A stretch of DNA of 56,484 nucleotides from Bolinopsis microptera (GCF_026151205.1 NC_087083.1:10787460-10843943), one strand, 5' to 3'. Positions 21,974-36,900 are shown, counted from the stretch's first letter. Translations and numbers: made by a program. Notes: a model not told the origin generated them from the letters alone.

Positions 21974-24900
21974 GTGCATGGTATAAAGGATGGTATGCAC
22001 AATATTGTAAAGAGCTTTTTTACCGCATCAAAACCAAATGCCAATGAAAGTCAGTCAAGTACAGAGGAAGAGCTTGCTGTATCACACTTGAAGAGGTATT
22101 TATAAAATGCAGCATTTAATTATAATTGATTTTTGTCAGACTCTTGAGTTTCCAATCAACATTTTCAAGCAGCTAATAATTAAAAATATTTTCAGGGTAT
22201 TTGAACACTACAAAAACGGACGTCACCAACTAGAACCTGTCTTGCCATCATTTTGTAAAGTATGGAACAAATACTTCAAATGCTAATTAGAAACATACGT
22301 ACAGATCTTATTTATTATATTGTAATATGAGGTTGAAATTGTCAGTGGCCGTTTGAGTTACCAAATTTTTCGGGCACCATTTCATCCATGGATGTTATTT
22401 GTAGGGGTTGACCTCTAATCTTGAAGCGGAATTCCGCTGGTAGAAAATGTGAATGATAATGGCCACAAGATAATGCCTTGTGACAGTTTTGCAGCAATTA
22501 TCAGTTTGATGTTTATTATTTATTTTGTCCTTCAGGCATTCAAGTCTGCCCGTGCTCCAGAGATCAATGACAAGTTTCCTGAAATAACTGAATTCACAAA
22601 ATGTGTTGCTGCCGAATTGGTTTTGAAAATAACGTAAGTATTGTTCCTACAGTTCATTTCTTCCTGTATCTGTTAATGTTTTTGTACGATCTTAAAATAA
22701 TCTCTATGCTATTTACTGGGATATTGTCTGTATTGTTATAGGTCTGGGTTGACAACATATTTTGATGCCTAGCCTTTAGGCAGATTTGTCTGAATCTATC
22801 TTTTTAGTATATGCTCATTGCACTTGAATTGCGCCTGCTGTGTGTTTCAGTCATCACAAAAACTTCATTACCATCACCATCACTTTTGTGTCAGGCCCTC
22901 GGCACCAATAAAGGATTCCAACTTAGACTATCCAACTTAACATTGTAGCTGTGAACCTGTGTGGAGAGGTGAACTGTTTTCATTTTGTTACTTAACAAGC
23001 TGTATATGACAGGAGAACTGCTAGTAGTAAGTCATTACAAGATGGGAGTTTGGCTCTGTTTGAGCTGCTCAAGACATCACAGTGGAATGCACTCTGTACC
23101 GTTAATATTGCTGCACTAAGGTTTGTTTACGTTTCATTATACAACTATTTTCAAAACTATGTACTATAATTTTGTTACTGATTAAAATAATGTATCAGTT
23201 TACTACAGTTACTACAGGTACTCAATACTTGACAAAATAATTCCAGAATCGACAATTTACAGTTATGTTGTCGTGAATTAAAAAAAAGAAGATACAGATC
23301 GAACCTAATACATGTATACTTATTACTTAATAGAATAAACAAAACTTGTTGAAATCCAGAAAATATCACTTTATGCAGCTTGTTTTAATCGAAAATTAGA
23401 AAATACATAAGTTAGCCCGAAATTGTCTTCAGCTTGACTGCAGTTAAAGAGATGTGTGGAGAACACCTCCCCTCAACTTTAGTGAAAATGCTTTACCTCT
23501 TCATGGACCTGCCCGACTTATCTCATGATTCTCAGAATGTCGAGATGATCTCGAAAATGCTCATGTCTGTTCTTATTAGGTAAGTTTACTTTTTGTATAA
23601 GGTAAGTTTACTTTTTGTAAGGTAAGTCTGTACTTACTTGTTCGACTAATTTGTTTGAAATCTGGTCATTTTAATTCAGATTTTATTTGGATTATATATT
23701 ACGAACTTACTGACGATATCATCTTGACTCTTGAGTAACAGTTATTTGATGCTGTAAATTGGTACACATGACAGTGTTTATTCATTAGTTTTATGTGTTT
23801 ATTTACTAGTTTTATGTGTTTATTTACTAGTTGTATGTGTTTATTCGCTAGTTTTATGTGTTTATTCACTAGTTTTATGTGTTTATTCACTAGAGTTTTT
23901 ATGTGTTTATTTACTCGTTTTATTGCTATCATAACAGTACTAACTATCTGCGCGCAGGATAGGAGAGCATGTGTGTGTGGTGGAAGAATTGCGCGCAACA
24001 GACAGTGACCTACTCGTGCTGTTTGATATCTGCACGTCATGGTGGGGGCCTCATAACGCGCCCTGGCAACGCTGCACGGTGGAGTTCCTCTCTACCATCT
24101 GTAGAAAGAGTCTTAATCAAGGTTGGTTTGGTTAATTTAATTAGTAAATTATCTTATTAGCAAATTAGTAAATTAGTAAATTAGTAAATTAGTAAATTAG
24201 TAAATTAGTAAATTAGTAAATTAGTAAATTAGTAAATTAGTAAATTAGTAAATTAGTAAATTAGTAAATTAGTAAATTAGTAAATTAGTAAATTAGTAAA
24301 TTAGTAAATTAGTAAATTAGTAAATTAGTAAATTAATAACTGTTGTGTTTGTTTGTTATTACACATTTTCCTTACTTTGACTGGCAGGATTGTCTTACGA
24401 TGGACAGCCACCAGTCTTTTGGAGCAACTTTTATGACTATGTGTTAGGAGGCACGGTAACACGACTCCTGTCCGACAGCGACATCTGTCCGACAGCGACA
24501 TCTGTCCGACTAAGGGTACCAGAAAAAAACGACATCTGTCCGAAATTGTGATCTGATTTCAATACGACACATTTCCAATTTGAGACATGATCTGAACTGT
24601 TAAGTTTGCAAATTTGTATACGTAACATTGCCAATTTGAGATATGATCTGAGCCATAGTTGACTACCTAGTTTATTTTCGACCTAGGCAGGCAGGCATGA
24701 AGCAACTGCGTTGTGAATGGCGAGCTCGTAGTCCATGAGGATGGATTGTGGTTGGTAGCCCCAAGGCCCAAGAAGCCCAGGTGTCTATCTCCTCGAACAT
24801 GTTGCGGTAGAGGGTCGTCGATTTTCCAGGAATGAGTCCATAGAAGAGGGGGAGGTGCCAGCCATCAGGGAAGAGTCCGTGGACTGTGAAGAGCTGATGG

Positions 24901-27900
24901 AAGAGATTAGGTGCGGATTTGAAGGTACCTTCGACTACCCAATGCTCCGCGTCCACCATATGATCTACGTTCTTAGGAGTCCCCCAAAGGAAAGATCGAC
25001 GAGTCTGTTGATCGTCCCATAGCATTATTGGACTGTTGTCGGTAGAGAGGATGTAGTTTGCAGGAATGGATAGCGTTTCCAAATCTCTCGAGTCTGTTTG
25101 CTGCAGATCTGGGTCTGTTTACTGAAGATTGGTTGATTTTGTGGAATGCGATATCTGATCTCCATACGGCCGCTGTCCTATATGTACTCATGTAGGCTGT
25201 GTCCTGTGATGTGATCGACAGCGTACGGCTATAGCACAATACTGTCCTCAAATAGTCAATCACGTATCGATGGATCAGATCTCAATGGATCACATCAGCA
25301 TTCGAACAATGGGAGCAACGTCACGAGATTACCCGTGAGCTTGTGAAATACGAATGTGAACCGAAATTACAATATGATCCGAAATTCGGACAGCGACATC
25401 TGTCCGAAATCCCCAATTCGGCTGTCGGACAGATGTCGCTGTCGGACAGATGTCGCACGAATCAGTATACAAACATACAAACATACAAACATACAAACCT
25501 ACAAACATACAAACATACAAACATACAAACATACAAACATACAAACATACAAACATACAAACATACAAACATACAAACATACAAACATACAAACATACAA
25601 ACATACAAACGTACAAACATACAAACACACAAACATACAAACATACAAACATACAAACATACAAACATACAAACATACAAACATACAAACATACAAACAT
25701 ACAAACATACAAACATACAAACATACAAACATACAAACATATTAAACTAGGTGTCCACTCCGTGGCTCTATAATAGGAAGAACTTGTTTTAATTCTAAAT
25801 AAAAAGTTCGAATACATACAAACATAGTCATTGTATTAAATAACTCTAAATTCTAAAACCAAGTCTACGTTACTTCAAATTGTACAGTCAAAGCAATTAC
25901 ATCATCTTGCAGTGTTATACTTGCAAGTAAGTAAATAAATGACTAAATCCTTCTATCTTATGATATTTGGTACAATGTACAGTACATATCATTGTATTTT
26001 TAACATGTTTCAGTGATTGTGTAATAATCCGACCACGTGCAGTTAAATACGGTGATATAAACAATAATGTGAGATAAGGGGCTCATATTACATGCACTGA
26101 AGAGTATTGTGATATTAGTTACTGGACACAGTGTAATTCCCCAGAAACCCTACCCCTGGTATCCTTGGCCCAAAAACCCCTGTACAAGAAACCTCAGCCC
26201 CAAAAACCCCTGTACAAGAACCCCCAGACCCAAAAACCCTTGTACAAGAACCTCCAGATCCAAAAACCCTTGTACAAGAACCCCCAGCCCATAACCCCCG
26301 GCCCCAAAAACCCCTGTACAATAACCCCGGCCCCAAAAACCCCTGTACAATAACCCCCTGCAAAAACCCTGCCCCAGAAACATCCGCTCCAGAAATCTAG
26401 CCCCAGAAACCTCTGCCCCAGAAACCTCTTTCCCAGAATATCTATATCCTATCCCAAAATATTAATATCTGTATTAGATTAAATATTGGTCTAAAATATT
26501 CGAATTTTCAAATTTTGGCGACGGAATCCTCGAACAAGTAGGTACAGTATGCCATCTGCAAAGCAACAACTCTCAAAAATAAAACACGGATTAGGTATAA
26601 GACCCAACGTATGGGTACTGACTTTTAGCCCTCCCTGTACATTATATAAAGAACCTTTCCCGTGTTAGGAAGTTTTCTAAAAATATTTGATAAACAATCG
26701 GTAAGTCAGACAGACGATTCATTTGTATACCAATAGTTGGATTCCTCATCTGAATATGCAGTTTTAAATTAGTCAGAGGAATGCAATATTTTGTACTACA
26801 ATCTTCAGAATATGTATCCTCTGTCTGTCAGGTATAATTAGATACTGCACTTTTATACCATTCAGTAGAGTATCGTAGGATTCTGTTATTTATCTGTTGT
26901 TTGTGGATCACCAACCAAAAGGGCAAAAGCACAATTAGTTACAAAACTTATTATAACATTCAATTATAGAGTCCTACTTTTACTTATTATCAAACAAATT
27001 TGAAAACCTCTTCTTTAATATTTGAACACTACTTAAATTTCAGGTCTAATTGAGTATCTCCACTTGAACAAATGCATAGCTAGCTGTGTGAAGAATCTGC
27101 GCGCCTTTGCTGATACCTACGTCATCTGTAAGTACTGATTTTTAACTAGATCATTGTAAAAACTTAAGCTTAGAAATCGTTTAAATGGTAAATGCATTTA
27201 GGCTTTAGCTTAAAACTCGTAATATTAGATATTGATAACGTGCTATTTTCTATCTAAACCCCCCCTGTTATCTGATATATCTTGTGAGTTGTGTTACCTT
27301 AGGTTACCATCTGTTACCTGGTCTTACCTTATAATATCTTGTGTTGTCCAGATATAGCGGACACCTATGCTCCCCCTATTTGGATGCCTGAAAGATAGTT
27401 GCGAGATAGCGGACACCTTGCTGACCGATTTCAAGGAAGCGGAGGGCTACGAGCTCCTCACTGACGCCATATTAAATGTAAGCTCGAGTTACCGTGATTT
27501 CCAGGTGGCGCTGCACCTAGTGGTGCTGTCGTGTAATCATATTAGTAAGTCAACAGATATTTGGTGACGCCGGAAGCTTGGCAATTTGTTTCGGTGCATA
27601 TTTCACGTGTGTGCGTTTGTTTGCGTGACGCGCGGTGGCTTTTTTGTGATAAAATGTGAAAATGAAGCATTTTCTATTTACACAGACCCGCGCGCGCGTC
27701 CAATTCAAATTCCTTTTTATTCGAGGTTAGAAACAAATCACTCGCATACCGAAGATGACAGTCATCGTTCTGAACGTTTTTGAACCACTTACAATTCAAC
27801 CAAACGTGAGATAACGACAAAAACTTTACTCTGAAATTAAAGAATGTTGAGTCATAAGTCATAAAACTGTACAAATTTAGCAAAACTGACATCATTCGGT

Positions 27901-30900
27901 GCGATAAGTACACCATGCATGTTACCGTGCCTTATTTTAAAAGTGTAACTTAATATTCATACTCAACTTCTCATGAGCACACATGGGCTGAACGAGGTTT
28001 TAACATAATATGGTGTGTTTCACGTACTTTGCGCACAAATGAACAACTTCAATGTAAGAAATCAGGCATAAATAGTAGATACAGCCGGGAAGCAATCATT
28101 TTTACTGGCACAAAAGTTGTTACATGATCAAATGATGCCGATGTATTTTAATATCTGCAGTCAGTGAATTGGTTTATTACATTGGCTAAACTAGTCCATT
28201 AGAGACAATCCCCTTACGAGGGGCTTTCAATGTGTATCGCCTCACAAACAGTAGTGTATGTTATAGTCCCTCCAGTTATACACTAACTTATACTTACAAT
28301 ACTGACTACAAACTTGTCAGCTGGAGAAGCAAGAGGTAGAAAGTGACGAATTGTGTCGTATGAAGAACGAATGTCTCAACAAACTTGCGTATTCTGTTCC
28401 AACCTTGTGTACTGCTGGTGCTGATCAGGTATAGTTAACACAATGTTATCTTATTTATTTGTGATAGCTGGTAATTTAACGTTCTTACAATAAAGGAGGA
28501 GGAGATGTGTTATATTTGTAGTTTATAGTTGTATTATGGATTTATAGTCTGTTAACAACTGATTTAAAGACTTTAGAACAGAGTAACTGAAACTACCCTC
28601 AAGTGATGCCCATAATATATATCATTGACAGTTCAAAGCTTTGAGTTTATATCACTAATAGTGCAAGTACACGATTAGTGCTGACTAGAAGTGGTCTGTG
28701 ATAATATGATATTAGAATTAGAATCAAATTTACACATCAAATAATATTATAAAATGTTCAGGTCGTCCCAGAGATACACGCTAAAAGTATGCAGTTCCAA
28801 AGCAAAGACTTCTGTATTCCAGTTCCTACTGGAAAAGGTAATATTTAGGCTTATTTCGCCAGATTAGGTCTTGTAAAGCAGGATATATAATTTGATATAC
28901 AATTGTGCATCTTTTCCACTTATTAGAGTATATATAAACTGCATTGAAATCGGAAGCTTCATGACAACAAGAAAGTTAGAAAACGTGGGATCCCATATTG
29001 CTCATAATAGCGGGACTGAAAGACTCCTTCACTCAGAAACTCTAAAACATATTATACATGTAATATATGTAATAGTTGTAATATATGTAATAGTTCTCTA
29101 GTAAGCACTGACATACTCTAGAATAAAACTGCACTCCCCTCAAACTCTGAGACAGTGTTGTACTTCAGGAGCGAGTGTGAAGAACCCAGCAGCGTTTGTT
29201 GTTTTGCAGGATGTTTTCTTAAAGAGCACTACTGAACAGATAGCCTTGCTGATGATGGATGTTATTAATGTCGTGTTCAAGTATGTTCCTTATTAACTAT
29301 GTGTGATGATAACATTCTGTATTATTGGTGAAATATGTGTTATTCCGAAGGTATGTCATGATTGTGGGAATGTTTTATGGTCTGAAATATTACATTGATA
29401 ATAATAAGATTTAATTAATTAATTAATTGGTTATGTCCGCTCTAAATGTTTCCTCGCGTCAGGTTGGACGAAGTGAATTACTTTGTTCTGAGTCAACACA
29501 ACACTCTGAACTGTTTTATAGCTGAGCGACTCACAACTTCTACCACACTTATCCAGGTACTAACATGTGGTTACACGTGGTAACACGTGGCAACACGTGG
29601 TAAACACGTGGTAAACACGTGCTAACACGTGGTAAACACGTGGTACACACGTGGTAAACACGTGGTAAACACGTGGTAAACACGTGGTAAACACGTGGTA
29701 AACACGTGGTAACACGTGGTAAACAAGTGGTAAACACATAGTAAACACGTGCTAACACGTGGTAAACACGTGGTAAACACGTAGTAACACGTGGTAACAC
29801 GTGGTAAACACGTGGTAACACGTGGTAAACACGTAGTAACACGTGATAACACGTGGTAAACACGTGGTAAACACGTGGTAACACGTGGTAACACTAAACA
29901 CAGTGTAAACATTTATGGCTAAATCTCCTATCCGGTTAACCCTGTAATGTTAACATATCTTTTTGTAAGAATCATCTTACTTGTGAGTTAAAGTTAAAGG
30001 ACTCTCTAAAAATCAAAAGTTGGATGACAACGGAACAACTAGACGTGCTAACATGTTTTCATGTGACTCTTAAGACAGTTCTAACACAATTTCTTTCTCC
30101 AGAATGTCGATATCTTACATGTTTTTTGTTCAGGAACGGATATTAAAGCTAGTCGAACACATCGTGTTTGTCCTGAGATACATCCCATCAGCAGAGTTGG
30201 AGGCACTATTAATCCTCCTAAAGGACTCACCTGACTTTAACCTGGCTTCACTCATCCTGGCTACTATCAATAAGCTGGTATGTCACGTGATGCCCATATA
30301 TGGTATTATCCCCATTACGTCACGTGATTGGTTCGGCATGTGATATTAGATTTGACTTCTCGTTTATCTATTTGTCCCTGTTTCACATGCTAATTTAGTA
30401 GTTTAGATTAAAACCGCCGGTCCCCTATTACACACAATAGCGATGTTAACATTTCTCCACCTGATGCCCATATAAGGTAATATCCAGTATCCAACCCACC
30501 TGATGCCCATATAAGGTAATATCCAGTATCCACCCCACCTGATGCCTATATATATGGTAATATCCTCAGATAACAGCTGATCCGAGTCTGAAGAAAGTTA
30601 TGTTAGAGTTGGGGCTGTTGAACAGCTTACAGTTCTGCCAAATACAACTCTTACAACTTCAACAAGGTACTAATTACATTTAGTACGGTCTACTGTATTT
30701 CACCGCACTATTTTAGTTACATTTACCTCTTGTAATAAAACTTAATAACCGACATACTTTAAGAAGCTAAGTGGGTTTTAAATCTTAAAGAGTTGGACGT
30801 TCATTGAGAAATGTATTGACTTAAAAGTAGACAAGTTAAGTTTCAAGACTGAAATTATAGCGTCAGTGCTTTATATTTTGATTCTACAGACGACGAGAAG

Positions 30901-33900
30901 TTAGATGATAATTACCTTATAATGCTGATGACCACATTGAATACCTTACTAGACAACTGCCCGGAAGCTTATCAGAAGTAAGATAACACCTGTTGACCAT
31001 ATTTGGTAGTATAAAAGTGATAAGTTGGTTCTGTCAGTTTCGTACTGGTCATATTTTACTATAAACAACTATGATTATTTCAATACACTTGAGATAACAT
31101 TTGAATACAATCATTAATTTTCGGCATGCGAGAAAAATAATTGTCATTAAAAGAGACTTTTCATCTTCAAAGAACCGATAACGCTAGCTCTAAAGGAAGT
31201 CTAAAACCCTATACATTTCAGTTATTTGGAACTACAAGGTCGCGACTTCCTGTACGACATGCTACACGTTCCTGCGTTTAGAGCATACGTTCTGCTAGTT
31301 ATTAAAACTCTCTCTACCTACGTAAGTACATACTTTATTTTACTTTGATTCATGTAGTGAGGAGACCCCTTGCGTGTATTTCTGATATTCTGCTGTTTTC
31401 CAGCAGATTCTAGTCTTATTTCCCAATCCCCACGTGATGACTATATATGGTAATATCCACCCACGTGATGACTATATATGGTAATATCCCAGGTAGCATC
31501 AGAGGATCAGGACGATGTGAGAGCACTACTCCGTATGATGCACGAGAACCTTGATAACTCAGAACTAAAACTCGACATCCTGGACTGTTTATCTGAATTG
31601 TTCCTCTCCTTCCCTCCCTCCCAGCACAGATTCCAGGTACACTCCATCACATTGGTGCCCATATATGGTAATATTCTGATCACTTCATTTGCCCATATAT
31701 GGTAATATTCTGATCACATTGATGTCCATAAAATATATAAAACGGGCATATCCTGTCCAAACCCAGGATGCACTACAAGAAGAATTTGTTTTCACTTGTA
31801 TGAATGAAAAGCATTAATATATAGTATTGTTAATTATCCCCATAGTCAGTTAGTTAAATCCGATACTTGAGCTACTTTATCAGCTAGATCTCCTCACATG
31901 CCCTGTGCCCATATATATATGGTAGTATTCTGATCACTTTACATGCCCATATATGGTAATGTCTTATCACTTTACATGCCCATATATGGTAATATTCTGA
32001 TATTATTACCAGGCTCCTGATGGGTTTCTGGTTATCTCTAACCTCATCATTAGTGCTGGACAGATTGCAGGTGAGCTAGATAGGGTTATATCTAATTTTA
32101 ACATCTGTGCGAATTTTGTTATCTGAAACTCTCTAGAATGATGACTTGATTTTTGGTGCGTTAAAAGTTGAAAGTTTGAGAAAAATGTATTATTTTATTT
32201 CTTAATTTATCAACATAATTAACATTTTATAATTTAACCACCACACTATTCCCTCGTCTAACCACACTATCCCCAGATGAGAACTACATGCCTATAGTAG
32301 GAAAGGTTATAAAACTCTTACAGTCAGCCCTGCACAATAGTCCTTCTAACATTCACTACTTTGAAACCCAGGTATTATTCGGGGAACTATCCGGGAATTA
32401 TCCGGGAAATGTCCGGGAAATGTCCGGGAATTAACTGTTATGCTGTTCCCGATATAACATAATATTTGCTCGCTGTTATAATTTATAGTTCTGTATATTT
32501 GTATTTAAGTTTCTAAATCGATTTTATTTTTTAGTGAAGATTTAACTCAACCCATGATTTGTACATTTTTGATAGGTCGAATACAGTTCGCTTACCAAAT
32601 CTCTGGAATTGTTACCCTGTTTCCATAGCAACTCTCCTTGTCAAGAGAACATAATCACGGTAATACTTTTTACGCACATTTCGACATTTCGCATTTAATC
32701 ACATATTTTATAATGATTTCAAATCAGCTTTTTTTAGCAAATCATTACTTGTAACCAACATGTTAAGTTCAGTATCCCATTAACAATTCCCCACGTGATG
32801 CCCATATATGGTAATAGCCACCCTACGTGATGCCCATATATGGTAATAGCCACCCCACGTGATGCCCATTTATGATAATAGCCCGCGCCCCCTCTTCCCA
32901 GCTCTTCAAGTTTCTAATGGGACTAGCTCTGGATCTGGAACCGGAACTGTGCGGCCCCTCATCACGTGACCTGTCTAATGACACTGTTCTAGTTTCTAAA
33001 CACACTGAACTTGTGGACAAGATGGAGTATTATGATAGGTTAGTGGTCACGTGATATCATAGTGACGTCATAGTTATGTCATAGTTATGTCATAGTTATG
33101 TCATAGTTATGTCATAGTTATGTCATAGTTATGTCATAGTTATGTCATAGTTATGTCATAGTTATGTCATAGTTATGTCATAGTTATGTCATAGTTATGT
33201 CATAGTTATGTCATAGTTATGTCATAGTTATGTCATAGTTATGTCATGGTTATGTCATAGTTATGTCATAGTTATGTCATTATAGTTATGTCATAGTTAT
33301 GTCATAGTTATGTCATCGTAGTAATGTAGTCAGCAAGTTTTAAACCTAAATTCAAATCAGTTTATTTGATAAAATAATACATGTTTTTATAGCTATGTAG
33401 TTATGTGTCCTATAATGATATTAACGTTGTTGTTATGTCCCAGGTGTATTATCTACCCCAGAGTCCTCACTTCCATATTGGTTCTAACAAGACTTTCTCA
33501 ATCGGTTAGTTTTATTTACTCTAAAATATACTGTTAGGGAGGTGAGGCCACGTGGTATGATGAAACCTGTCACGTGTTAGATACGTGACAACAGCTGTGA
33601 TATGATTGGTTAGACACCTCCCTGCTAAAACTAAGACAAGGTGTTGTGCTCTACTTTTGTAATATTATAATTAATCAATATCGAATATAATATGACAAAC
33701 TTTGCATTTTAACATTCTTGTGGTTATTTGGAAGTAGTCTCAGGGAGTCCACACCCCTACTCGCGGAGAATCAGGAAATAAAACTCGGGTTTACAGAATA
33801 TAACATAAAGTTAAAAACACAATAATTAACGAGTCTAGTTAATAGTTAACAGCTACAATTAAAACAGACTTGCTAAAATTAGCAGGATATAATTGATTAT

Positions 33901-36900
33901 AGAAGGATGTACCACCGAGGCGAAAGTAGTATTATATTTTGAGAGTTGAGACAAAGCAAGACTAAAATCACCTAATTTTGAGACATAGCAACACTAGAGT
34001 CACCTAATTTTGAGACACAGCGAGACTAGAATCACCTAATTTTGAGACATAGCAACACTAGAGTTGCCTCGCAACCTACTGCAACTCTCAGCCATCTTGG
34101 TCAGCTCAATAACCGGGTCCTTATTCCGGCCCGTGTACCCGGACACTCTCCTACACACCGCCTTAGTGTACTTCCTCAGTCCCTGCCCCCTACTGATCAG
34201 CACAATGGGGTTTATACAGGAGTTCAGGATGGGTAACATGGTGCCACAGATGTAGGGTACTAGGATACTGGTACCGGACAGTACGTAGTGCCAGTAGTAC
34301 ACCGCAAACAGGATGAAGAAGGGCGTGTTGAAGACCGCGAATATAATTGTTAGTCGCAGAACTGTTCCTGTTATTCGCAGGTTTATCCTGGGGAGGGGCA
34401 GGGTTAAAATACGAAATGGAAGCTTTTTAATGGGGATTATGGCATAGAACTTGGCTGTTGTTGATTAAAAAATAGAGAAAGTGAAGGGTTTAAGACGTTA
34501 AATCTTTAAGTGAACCTATTTGTGTTAATACGATAATAGCGAGGCTGCTGTTTATACATTACCTTATATGGTAGTGTTGCTATAGTAACCTGTTCGTATT
34601 AATAGCGAGGCTGCTGTTTATACATTACCTTATATGGTAGTGTTGCTATAGTAACCTGTTAGTATTAATAGCGAGGCTGCTGTTTATACGTTACCTTATA
34701 TGGTAGTGTTGCTATAGTAACCTGTTAGTATTAATAGCGAGGCTGCTGTTGATACATTACCTTATATGGTAGTGTTGCTATAGTAACCTGTTAGTATTAA
34801 TAGCGAGGCTGCTGTTGATACATTACCTTATATGGTAGTGTTGCTATAGTAACCTGTTAGTATTAATAGCGAGGCTGCTGTTTATACGTTACCTTATATG
34901 GTAGTGTTGCTATAGTAACCTGTTAGTATTAATAGCGAGGCTGCTGTTGATACATTACCTTATATGGTAGTGTTGCTATAGTAACCTGTTAGTATTAATA
35001 GCGAGGCTGCTGTTTATACATTACCTTATATGGTAGTGTTGCTATAGTAACCTGTTAGTATTAATAGCGAGGCTGCTGTTTATACGTTACCTTATATGGT
35101 AGTGTTGCTATAGTAACCTGTTAGTATTAATAGCGAGGCTGCTGTTTATACATTACCTTATATGGTAGTGTTGCTATAGTAACCTGTTAGTATTAATAGC
35201 GAGGCTGCTGTTTATACGTTACCTTATATGGTAGTGTTGCTATAGTAACCTGTTAGTATTAATAGCGAGGCTGCTGTTTATACGTTACCTTATATGGTAG
35301 TGTTGCTATAGTAACCTGTTAGTATTAATAGCGAGGCTGCTGTTTATACGTTACCTTATATGGTAGTGTTGCTATAGTAACCTGTTAGTATTAATAGCGA
35401 GGCTGCTGTTTATACGTTACCTTATATGGTAGTGTTGCTATAGTAACCTGTTAGTATTAATAGCGAGGCTGCTGTTTATACGTTACCTTATATGGTAGTG
35501 TTGCTATAGTAACCTGTTAGTATTAATAGCGAGGCTGCTGTTTATACGTTACCTTATATGGTAGTGTTGCTATAGTAACCTGTTAGTATTAATAGCGAGG
35601 CTGCTGTTTATACGTTACCTTATATGGTAGTGTTGCTATAGTAACCTGTTAGTATTAATAGCGAGGCTGCTGTTTATACATTACCTTATATGGTAGTGTT
35701 GCTATAGTAACCTGTTAGTATTAATAGCGAGGCTGCTGTTGATACATTACCTTATATGGTAGTGTTGCTATAGTAACCTGTTAGTATTAATAGCGAGGCT
35801 GGTTCTGAGTCTCTGTCTCCGGAACAGTTCCAGCACCTGAACAATAGAGCAACCCACGACCAGTAGTACAGGAACAGCAAACGGGAGCATTATCCAGGTG
35901 ATCAGATAGTGGGAGGGAGTCAGGTCCATGTACAGTCTGGGAGGGACCTTAGTTTAGTGTGGAGATTAGTTTAGTGTGGAGCTTAGTTTAGTGTGGAGCT
36001 TAGTTTAGTGTGGAGCTTAGTTTAGTGTGGAGCTTATTTTAGTGTGGACTGTGGAGCTTAGTTTAGTGTGAAGCTTAGTTTAGTGTGGACTGTGGAGCTT
36101 AGTTTAGTGTGGAGCTTAGTTTAGTGTGGAGATTAGTTTAGTGTGGAGCTTAGTTTAGTGTGGAGCTTAGTTTAGTGTGGAGCTTAGTTTAGTGTGGAGC
36201 TTATTTTAGTGTGGAGCTTAGTTTAGTGTGGAGCTTATTTTAGTGTGGAGCTTAGTTTAGTGTGGAGCTTAGTTTAGTGTGGAGCTTAGTTTAGTGTGGA
36301 GATTAGTTTAGTGTGGAGCTTAGTTTAGTGTGGAGCTTATTTTAGTGTGGAGATTAGTTTAGTGTGGAGATTAGTTTAGTGTGGAGCTTAGTTTAGTGTG
36401 GAGCTTATTTTAGTGTGGAGCTTAGTTTAGTGTGGAGCTTATTTTAGTGTGGACTGTGGAGCTTAGTTTAGTGTGGAGCTTATTTTAGTGTGGAGCTTAG
36501 TTTAGTGTGGAGCTTATTTTAGTGTGGACTGTGGAGCTTAGTTTAGTGTGAAGCTTAGTTTAGTGTGGAATCTTGTGCTGTTTAATCTTGGTTCCAGTGT
36601 TGTTTGATAATCAACAAGTTGTCAATACAGTTTTCTATAATATAATGAGTATAAATGCGCGGATGATTAAGCAACATGACGTGACCAACATGACTAACAC
36701 GTGACCCTCACGTGACCAACATGACTAACCCGGACATAAAGAGGTAGTCGAAGAGGCCCTGTCCTACAGCAGGTAGGAAGAGGAGGTATTGGTAGAACAC
36801 TAGGTAGGAGTAGTCTTGCCGTAGTGGAATTGTGTTGTACAGGTCAAACACTGCTAGACAGCTCCAACCGGTTAGCACCACCAAGGAAAGAGCTGTTACT

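Noticed and set aside
25329-25817. Long overlapping open frames on both strands (Cys/Val/Leu/Tyr- or Thr/Asn/Gln/His-rich)
   Set aside because: They are translations of the (CATACAAA)n microsatellite, open in many frames only because of its composition.
29549-29912. Minus-strand open frames of ~100 codons rich in VYHVFTTCLPR
   Set aside because: Produced by the CACGTG intron array in WDFY3; no independent gene evidence.
34523-35799. CRISPR-like regular array
   Set aside because: There are no unique spacers: the full 66-bp unit repeats, and the context is a eukaryotic intron.
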